From assembly GCA_016936255.1 (NCBI GenBank), contig JAFGYE010000064.1, forward strand, positions 1 through 64,000: a stretch of 64,000 nt of DNA. The letters run 5' to 3'. The stretch comes from Marinifilaceae bacterium. GTDB lineage: Bacteria > Bacteroidota > Bacteroidia > Bacteroidales > Marinifilaceae. Made by a program: the position numbers and the translations under genes. The notes under the pieces were generated by a model, which was given only the letters and a program-made list of their open reading frames with translations, had not been told where the DNA came from and did no database searches. This document shows positions 58,601-64,000 of this stretch, piece after piece (positions within the stretch are counted from its first letter, which is position 1; each line of letters starts with the position of its first letter).

Positions 58601-60010
58601 TTACTTCGTGTTCTGATCGATAATCAGCTTAATAGCCCGTTGACAAGCCGGACAAAATTTATCGTGACGGGTAAACATGATACAATTGGGAGCGCTTCGG
58701 TATAAGCCTGTTGACTTGTATTGAGCTCCTTCAAAAGCACCAACTTTACCGCTGTATTTCATATTTGCCAAAAGCTCATCATCCCACGATCTTTGTTGTA
58801 TGAAGAAATTTTCCATTATTTTTTCATCAACCTTTGCTTTTCTTAGCTCAACTCTCTTTTTCTGAACAGCAATGCTGTGTTCATCGTACTTTTCCTTTTC
58901 CCAGGGAGTTGGTATTGGAGTGTCTGGTGTTACAATATCCTTCCATTTTATAGTTTCAGGATTCGTATTCGCAGTTACATTTAGTTCCCAAGGCTCCAAA
59001 TGCTTGGCATCCATTTCGTAAGCCGTTGCCGAAGTGTAGTATTCATCAGCCAAATCAGCAAAATGGTGTCCAAATTCATGTACGAATAAATATTCCTGAA
59101 AAGCATTGTCAACAGCAGCTGTGATATACAAGTTGTAGATACCGCCACCGCCATAAATAGAATCATTCATTAAAATAGCTGTAAATTCGTAAGGAACTGC
59201 GGCCGCCGCATTGCGAATTGTTTTGTTGTCGAAACCTAAAGCGTATCGTTCCGAATCGAAAGCACCGTAAGTAACCGAAAGTGCCGAACGTTTATGAATA
59301 TCCTGATGAGGATGATTTACTCCTGAATCGGGAGATGGTGTTTCCACAGCTCTGATCGAAAATTTATCCTTAAAGGAAGCATATGGCTCTGTACTTAAAA
59401 GAACTTCCGCAAAACGTTGTGCGTCCTTTTTAAATTTACCCATATCTTCTTTGGCGTATCCTTCTCCCAAAACAACAATGTCAACTTGATTTTCAGGCTT
59501 ACTATTCACAACAATATCAATCGTATTATAGTGATTTTTTACTGGGCTGCAGAAAGAACGGTAATGCTTTGGATTTACTTTATAGATCCATACAGGATCA
59601 AAACCATTATTAATATTGCGTTTAAATACAGTGATGTCTACTTCATTTTTCGGCCATGGAAAACGAAGTGATTCCTGAAAACTTCCCCATTCGGTTTTTG
59701 CCTCGGGTGTAGTTTCCCATTCGCCGTAGATGCTTGCAAATCCTCGGGAATAAAGCAACTTACCTGTTATTGGATCTTTTACTTCGAAACAATATTTCCC
59801 CAGATTTAGTTCGTCGATTAGTATGGTTTTACTGCCAGACCATTCACCATCATTTACCATTTGATCGAAGGCGAAGTGTTCTTCACCTGAATTCCCTACA
59901 TGATTATAGTCCAGACGCATAGTAGCACTCGTAAAATAATCAGCATATTGAGCCATTGATGAGAAGGAGATACCAATTAGCATAAGAGTAAATACAAAAA
60001 TCTTTTTCAT
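58601..60010 (-). CDS. M64 family metallopeptidase, exported
   Basis: The 469-residue protein starts with a signal peptide (ending SSMAQ), an N-terminal beta domain of the M64_N type (about 22-145) and the peptidase domain. The zinc site is H311-E312 to H315 in VHEFGHHFADLADEY, with the downstream Asp as third ligand. The best-known relative is the IgA peptidase of Clostridium ramosum. In environmental Bacteroidota the substrate is unknown. Near the C-terminus a CPAC pair (FCPACQRAIKL) may bind metal or form a disulfide. It is a single gene ending at the bidirectional terminator. Confidence 0.93.
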   Translation of the reverse strand: MKKIFVFTLMLIGISFSSMAQYADYFTSATMRLDYNHVGNSGEEHFAFDQMVNDGEWSGSKTILIDELNLGKYCFEVKDPITGKLLYSRGFASIYGEWETTPEAKTEWGSFQESLRFPWPKNEVDITVFKRNINNGFDPVWIYKVNPKHYRSFCSPVKNHYNTIDIVVNSKPENQVDIVVLGEGYAKEDMGKFKKDAQRFAEVLLSTEPYASFKDKFSIRAVETPSPDSGVNHPHQDIHKRSALSVTYGAFDSERYALGFDNKTIRNAAAAVPYEFTAILMNDSIYGGGGIYNLYITAAVDNAFQEYLFVHEFGHHFADLADEYYTSATAYEMDAKHLEPWELNVTANTNPETIKWKDIVTPDTPIPTPWEKEKYDEHSIAVQKKRVELRKAKVDEKIMENFFIQQRSWDDELLANMKYSGKVGAFEGAQYKSTGLYRSAPNCIMFTRHDKFCPACQRAIKLIIDQNTK

Positions 60011-60209
60011 ATGATTATAATTTGTTTTTTTAGTGTTTCACAGATGTTGCAAGTTAATGATTATCTGTTTTCCGAAAAATGCGATTCGTCATATCTGAAC
60101 GGAGGTCTTAAATTTGATAATAAATTAGGAATTAAAAGCTTTCTTGTTTCAAATCATTGACTTTACTGATTTTCTATTAAATTTAGTTTTTCAAAAATAA
60201 AATCATTTT

Positions 60210-60890
60210 ATGATAGGAACACTGGTTAATGTAATTGCCATATTGATAGGGGGAAGTTTGGGACTTTTGTTTCGGACCAGAATTCCCGATCGAATGTTTA
60301 AAATTGTTTTTCAAGCCATTGGTATTTTTACACTTTACCTTGGCGTAAACATGGCTCTAAAAGCGAACGAGCTGTTGCTGATGGTGTTCAGTTTGGTGGT
60401 TGGATCATTAATTGGCGAGTTTTTACGTTTAGAGGATCGGGTTGAGTACTTGAGTGAGTTGTTGAAACGGAAAATAGGAAGTAAGGATGATAAATTTTCA
60501 ACCGGATTTGTTACATCATTTATGCTGTTCTGTTTGGGAGCAATGACAATATTGGGAAGTATGGAAGAGGGAATGGGCAAGGAGCCGACTCTGCTGTTAA
60601 CTAAATCGATGATGGATGGATTTTCGGCTGTGGCTTTAGCTGCAGTTATGGGAGTTGGAGTTTTATTTTCGGTAATTCCTTTGCTGATTTATCAGGGAGG
60701 ATTAACCTTGTTGGCGGCCTTGTTTGGGGGAGTAATACCGGAAGCCATAATCACCGAAATGGCAGGTGTTGGCGGCGTTTTAATCATAGGATTAGGAATT
60801 AGTATTTTAGAAATAAAAAAAATAAAGGTTTTAAATATGCTTCCTGCCTTATTGGTGGAAGTATTGTTGTGCTACATTTTTTTAACCTAG
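60210..60890 (+). CDS. DUF554 family membrane protein
   Basis: The 226-residue protein is mostly hydrophobic with about six to seven transmembrane helices. It starts MIGTLVNVIAILIGGSLGLL, the DUF554 (YdfK/YqgA-type) opening, and includes TSFMLFCLGAMTILGSMEEG, a highly conserved block of the family. Function is unknown; a transport role is often assumed without proof. It is separated from the following kinase operon by 104 bases and may be cotranscribed with it. Confidence 0.9.
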   Translation: MIGTLVNVIAILIGGSLGLLFRTRIPDRMFKIVFQAIGIFTLYLGVNMALKANELLLMVFSLVVGSLIGEFLRLEDRVEYLSELLKRKIGSKDDKFSTGFVTSFMLFCLGAMTILGSMEEGMGKEPTLLLTKSMMDGFSAVALAAVMGVGVLFSVIPLLIYQGGLTLLAALFGGVIPEAIITEMAGVGGVLIIGLGISILEIKKIKVLNMLPALLVEVLLCYIFLT

Positions 60891-60994
60891 CATGAACTTG
60901 AAATCCGTACTCATACTTATTAAGTAAACTTTATGATGTTAGGGAAGATTAGGAGTTAAGCAGGTATCAGTCGGTATAAGATCTTTTTGTAGAT

Positions 60995-62479
60995 TTGTAT
61001 TCAGAAGAAAACGCCAAAGGCAATCAAAATACATACGATTTGAAAGAAGAAATAAAAACTGCTCTAATTCAGTTATTTGAAGAATGGGCTGATGACAGAG
61101 TAATTGAAACGGAAATTTTACCTCAATCAGGTTCCTATCGCGAATACATTCGGTTAATAGGAGAAAAGAGAACTGCATTAGGAGCTTTCAATGCTGATAA
61201 AAAAGAGAATAAGGCTTTTATAAGTTTTAGTAGATTTTTTGCAGGAAAAGGTCTTTCGGTTCCGGAAATTTACTGCGAAAATAACGAAAAGGACATCTAT
61301 CTTTTACAAGATTTAGGCAACACAACTCTGTTCGATTATATTTTACACTTAAGAGTAGGGGAAGGTTTTGCCAACGATTTGGTGCAGATTTATAAAAAGA
61401 TCATTTCTCAACTGATACGTTTTCAACTCGAAGGAGAAAATGGATTGGATTATAGTGTTTGTTATCCTCGGGATAGTTTCGATAAGCAATCTATGATTTG
61501 GGATTTGCACTATTTTAAATATTACTTTTTAAAGTTGGCTAAAATTCCATTCGATGAGCAGTTGCTTGAGAATGATTTTCAAAAATTCTCGGATTACTTG
61601 TTGGATGCTCCCCGTGATTATTTTTTATACCGGGATTTTCAATCCAGAAATATCATGTTGGTAAATGGTGAGCCTTGGTTTATCGATTATCAGGGAGGAA
61701 GAAAAGGAGCCTTGCAATACGATTTGGCTTCTTTACTATACGATGCCAAGGCAGATCTGCCACAAGATGTTCGGGATGAATTGTTAGCTTTTTATTTGGA
61801 AGAAATCCAAAAAATTCAGAAGGTTGATCCAAAAGAATTTACTTCTTTTTTTCAGGGATATGTATTGATTCGTATCATGCAGGCAATGGGAGCTTATGGA
61901 TTCAGAGGTTTTTATGAACGAAAAGATCATTTTTTAAAATCGATTCCATTTGCATTAAAAAATTTGGCAACGATATTGGGCAGAATGGATATCCCTGTTG
62001 AACTACCTGAATTGGTGAAGGCACTAAAAGCAGTTATTTCTTCTGATTTTTTGAAAAGTGTAGGTAGGGAAGAAAAACCAAAACTTCATGTTGAAATAAA
62101 TAGTTTTTCGTACCGAAGAGGAATCCCATTAGACAAAACAACCAATGGAGGTGGTTTCGTTTTCGATTGCAGAGCCATTCATAATCCGGGAAGATATCAG
62201 GAATACGTTGAGATGACGGGGAAAGATCAGCCGGTAATTGACTTTTTCAGGGAGCACAGCGAAATGGATGAATTCTTAGGTTCGGTATATAGTATTGTCG
62301 ACATGAGTGTGGATAAATACATCAGTCGAAATTTTGCAAATTTACAGGTGAACTTTGGTTGTACCGGAGGAAGACATCGTTCTGTTTTTTCGGCAGAGAG
62401 TTTGGCAAAACATTTGCGGGAAAAGTTCGATGTGAACATCAGTTTAAGGCACATTGAAAGAGAAATAGAAGGAAGTTAA
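60995..62479 (+). CDS. AmgK-like sugar kinase fused to a RapZ C-terminal domain
   Basis: Residues about 20-350 form an aminoglycoside-phosphotransferase-type kinase like AmgK, which phosphorylates MurNAc/GlcNAc at C1. Motifs are LPQSGSYREYIRL, the catalytic loop LYRDFQSRNIM (Tyr in place of the usual His, Asp kept) and FIDYQGG. Residues about 365-494 match the RapZ C-terminal domain, with RRGIPLD, FDCR and GCTGGRHRSV (C456, H461, R462). In E. coli that domain binds glucosamine-6-phosphate. The RapZ N-terminal ATPase is absent. No ATG precedes the kinase domain; TTG at 60995 is the assumed start and could be later. A small Cys-rich gene and a MurU-like gene follow, supporting amino-sugar recycling. 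Confidence 0.85.
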   Translation: MYSEENAKGNQNTYDLKEEIKTALIQLFEEWADDRVIETEILPQSGSYREYIRLIGEKRTALGAFNADKKENKAFISFSRFFAGKGLSVPEIYCENNEKDIYLLQDLGNTTLFDYILHLRVGEGFANDLVQIYKKIISQLIRFQLEGENGLDYSVCYPRDSFDKQSMIWDLHYFKYYFLKLAKIPFDEQLLENDFQKFSDYLLDAPRDYFLYRDFQSRNIMLVNGEPWFIDYQGGRKGALQYDLASLLYDAKADLPQDVRDELLAFYLEEIQKIQKVDPKEFTSFFQGYVLIRIMQAMGAYGFRGFYERKDHFLKSIPFALKNLATILGRMDIPVELPELVKALKAVISSDFLKSVGREEKPKLHVEINSFSYRRGIPLDKTTNGGGFVFDCRAIHNPGRYQEYVEMTGKDQPVIDFFREHSEMDEFLGSVYSIVDMSVDKYISRNFANLQVNFGCTGGRHRSVFSAESLAKHLREKFDVNISLRHIEREIEGS

Positions 62480-62480
62480 T

Positions 62481-62618
62481 ATGAGTAAACGTTGTAAATT
62501 ATCTCCTGAGGAGTACGCCGAAAAAGTATGCAATTCAGCGAATTTTGTTTGCAAAAAATGCAATCGGGTGGCTAAAAAAGCCAAGAGTCTGTGTGATGCG
62601 AAAAAGAAAAAGGAATAA
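62481..62618 (+). CDS. Small Cys-rich protein, 45 residues
   Basis: This short gene starts with ATG one base after the kinase-RapZ stop and ends 24 bases before the MurU-like gene, so it sits inside an operon. The 45 residues are basic and carry five cysteines (C5, C17, C24, C27, C38). NFVCKKCNRVAKKAKSLC at 21-38 contains a C-x2-C knuckle followed by C38, which resembles a one-knuckle zinc ribbon. An AGGAAG-type ribosome site precedes it. I do not know a named family. Nucleic-acid or metal binding is an inference from composition. Confidence 0.75.
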   Translation: MSKRCKLSPEEYAEKVCNSANFVCKKCNRVAKKAKSLCDAKKKKE

Positions 62619-62642
62619 GACTGTTCACTGATATTTGTAAAG

Positions 62643-63365
62643 ATGTTGAATGCAATGATTTTTGCTGCAGGTTTGGGCACCCGCCTAAAACCATTTACCG
62701 ACTCGAAGCCAAAAGCTTTGGTTGAGTTGGCAGGAAAACCACTTTTGGAAAGAGCAATATTAAAATTAATAGAGCTTAAGGTTGACCGTATTGTAATTAA
62801 CGTGCATCATTATGCCGATTTAATTGAAGATTTTCTTCGAAAGAATAACAATTTTGGTGTTGATATTCGTATTTCAGACGAAAGAGAAGAACTACTGGAT
62901 ACAGGAGGTGGATTAAAGAACGCCACTGATTTATTTATTCCTGACGCACCCGTTTTAATCTATAATGTAGATGTTTTTTCTTCCTTGAATTTATCTGAAC
63001 TAATCAATTTCCATAAACTGACCGGGGCATTGGTAAGTATGGTTGTGCGGGAAAGAAACAGCAGCCGGTATTTGTATTTTAATAAGGAAAATCAGCTGAC
63101 AGGCTGGAAGAACTGTAAAACAGGTGAAATTAAGAAGACTGGAGAGGATATGAGTGATTCAGAAGCACTCGCTTTCAGTGGAATTCATGTGATTAGTCCG
63201 AAGCTATTTTCATTGATTAGAGAGGAAGGTAAATTTTCCATTATCGATATGTATTTGCGCCTGGCAAAAAATGAAAAGATTTTGGCTTTTAAAGACAGCT
63301 CTCAAATATGGACAGACCTTGGTAAACCTGAGGATTTGGCCTGGGCAGAGGAGCATCTAAAATAA
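62643..63365 (+). CDS. MurU-like sugar-1-phosphate nucleotidyltransferase
   Basis: The 240-residue protein has the nucleotidyltransferase signature GLGTRLKPFTDSKPKALVEL (about 11-30) with the catalytic Lys in KPKAL. It also has DTGGGLKNA, the metal-binding NVDVF (about 103-107) and a C-terminal WTDLGKPEDL. It lacks the long hexapeptide tail of GlmU/RmlA-like enzymes. Length and motifs fit MurU, which makes UDP-MurNAc from MurNAc-1-phosphate in the AmgK-MurU peptidoglycan recycling route. The neighbouring AmgK-like kinase supports this. Confidence 0.88.
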   Translation: MLNAMIFAAGLGTRLKPFTDSKPKALVELAGKPLLERAILKLIELKVDRIVINVHHYADLIEDFLRKNNNFGVDIRISDEREELLDTGGGLKNATDLFIPDAPVLIYNVDVFSSLNLSELINFHKLTGALVSMVVRERNSSRYLYFNKENQLTGWKNCKTGEIKKTGEDMSDSEALAFSGIHVISPKLFSLIREEGKFSIIDMYLRLAKNEKILAFKDSSQIWTDLGKPEDLAWAEEHLK

Positions 63366-63454
63366 ATTGTCTATTTTTGGCACAAAATAATTAAGACGGG
63401 TAAGTGCTTGCTTCTAACTGTCAGAAGATACAGAGCCGTGTTTCAATAGTAGAT

Positions 63455-64000
63455 ATGGAAAAAATAAACTTACAGGATATCATTTTTGTTATCAATCCTC
63501 ACTCCGGTACTAATTCGGGTAAAATTCTTGAGAAATTTAAAGAGCTTGCTCCGAAAGTAGATTATTTTATCAGCAATTCTTTGGAGGAATTTGATGTTTT
63601 TCTTAATGCTAAAGCGGAGAAATACAAAGTACTTATCATTTGCGGAGGCGATGGTACGATAAATACAACACTAAAATATTTGATTAAATATCCCAAGCTA
63701 AAATTAGCTGTTTTGCCTAATGGTTCAGGCAATGGTTTCGCCCGTGAGTTAGGTTTTGATGGTGATATTAAAAAATTACTCGATCAGATTTTAAAAGGAG
63801 GAACGGAAAAGATTGATGTTTTAAAAATAAACAATGAACTATGCGGTAATATGGCTGGTTTAGGTTTTGATAGCTATGTGGCAGCAGAATTTGAAAAGAT
63901 GCCTGCACGAGGACTTAAGACCTATGTTTATTGCACCATTCAAGCGCTTTTAAAATACAAACCCATACAAGCAAAAGTAACTGTTGATGGTTCTGTTATT
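63455..64000 (+). CDS. Diacylglycerol/lipid kinase family protein, cut by window end
   Basis: The first 182 codons of a lipid kinase are visible. The DAGK catalytic-domain hallmarks are IFVINPHSGTNSGK, the nucleotide-binding GGDGTINTTL and LPNGSGNGFARELG. These proteins phosphorylate diacylglycerol or related lipids with ATP at the membrane. The start at 63455 is the first in-frame ATG next to the typical opening. About 90 bases separate it from the MurU-like gene, so cotranscription is possible. The C-terminal part lies outside the window. Confidence 0.9.
   Translation, partial: MEKINLQDIIFVINPHSGTNSGKILEKFKELAPKVDYFISNSLEEFDVFLNAKAEKYKVLIICGGDGTINTTLKYLIKYPKLKLAVLPNGSGNGFARELGFDGDIKKLLDQILKGGTEKIDVLKINNELCGNMAGLGFDSYVAAEFEKMPARGLKTYVYCTIQALLKYKPIQAKVTVDGSVI

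Overview
The window looks like a chromosomal segment of a Bacteroidota bacterium, probably a marine or anaerobic member of the Bacteroidales/Marinilabiliales side. The order is an inference. Direct support is two SusC/SusD pairs, a hybrid two-component regulator, a FecI/FecR-type sigma/anti-sigma pair, many lipoproteins, AT-rich intergenic DNA, and TAnnTTTG promoter boxes in front of the tRNAs.

Positions 1-19,000 hold mostly housekeeping genes. On the minus strand are a metal-site-degenerate M49-like lipoprotein, a 7TM-HD phosphohydrolase, WbqC-like protein, signal peptidase I, dapB, and the thrS-infC-rpmI-rplT translation operon. In that operon infC has no ATG/GTG/TTG start at its proper N-terminus and appears to start at AUA. 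On the plus strand are a C40 peptidase, a Nudix hydrolase and a DPP IV-type peptidase. Two identical tRNA-Gly genes are followed by a minus-strand cassette of thioredoxin, ApbE, a DUF4266-like Cys-tailed lipoprotein and a DUF3570-like outer-membrane protein. This is a probable extracytoplasmic redox module. A hypothetical helical-repeat protein and tRNA-Leu close the region.

Positions 19,700-40,600 hold polysaccharide utilisation locus 1. It is controlled by an ECF sigma factor, its FecR anti-sigma factor and an STN-bearing SusC. SusD, GH31, GH27, two GH51, a double GH43 and GH35 follow. All the enzymes look like exo-acting or debranching arabinosidases, galactosidases or an alpha-glycosidase. 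Between GH31 and GH27 lies a decayed second copy of the sigma/anti-sigma pair, showing that the locus grew by duplication and decay.

Positions 40,600-41,290 are a gene-free convergent spacer with a 21-bp-phased degenerate repeat array and an inverted pair of CTCCGTGT-type repeats.

Positions 41,288-58,400 hold polysaccharide utilisation locus 2. A 1364-residue hybrid sensor (HTCS) diverges from SusC, SusD, a GH43 related to exo-beta-1,3-galactanases, a GH2 beta-galactosidase, a GH105 unsaturated glucuronyl hydrolase and a BNR_4 beta-propeller with a His pair typical of PL24/25-like lyases. The set fits removal of rhamnose-glucuronate caps from arabinogalactan (type II) and breakdown of its galactan. 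That is an inference from families and context.

Positions 58,600-64,000 return to general genes: an M64 peptidase, a DUF554 membrane protein, and an operon of an AmgK-like sugar kinase fused to a RapZ C-terminal domain, an unannotated 45-residue Cys-rich protein, a MurU-like nucleotidyltransferase and a lipid kinase cut by the window edge. This operon suggests amino-sugar recycling linked to sugar-phosphate sensing.
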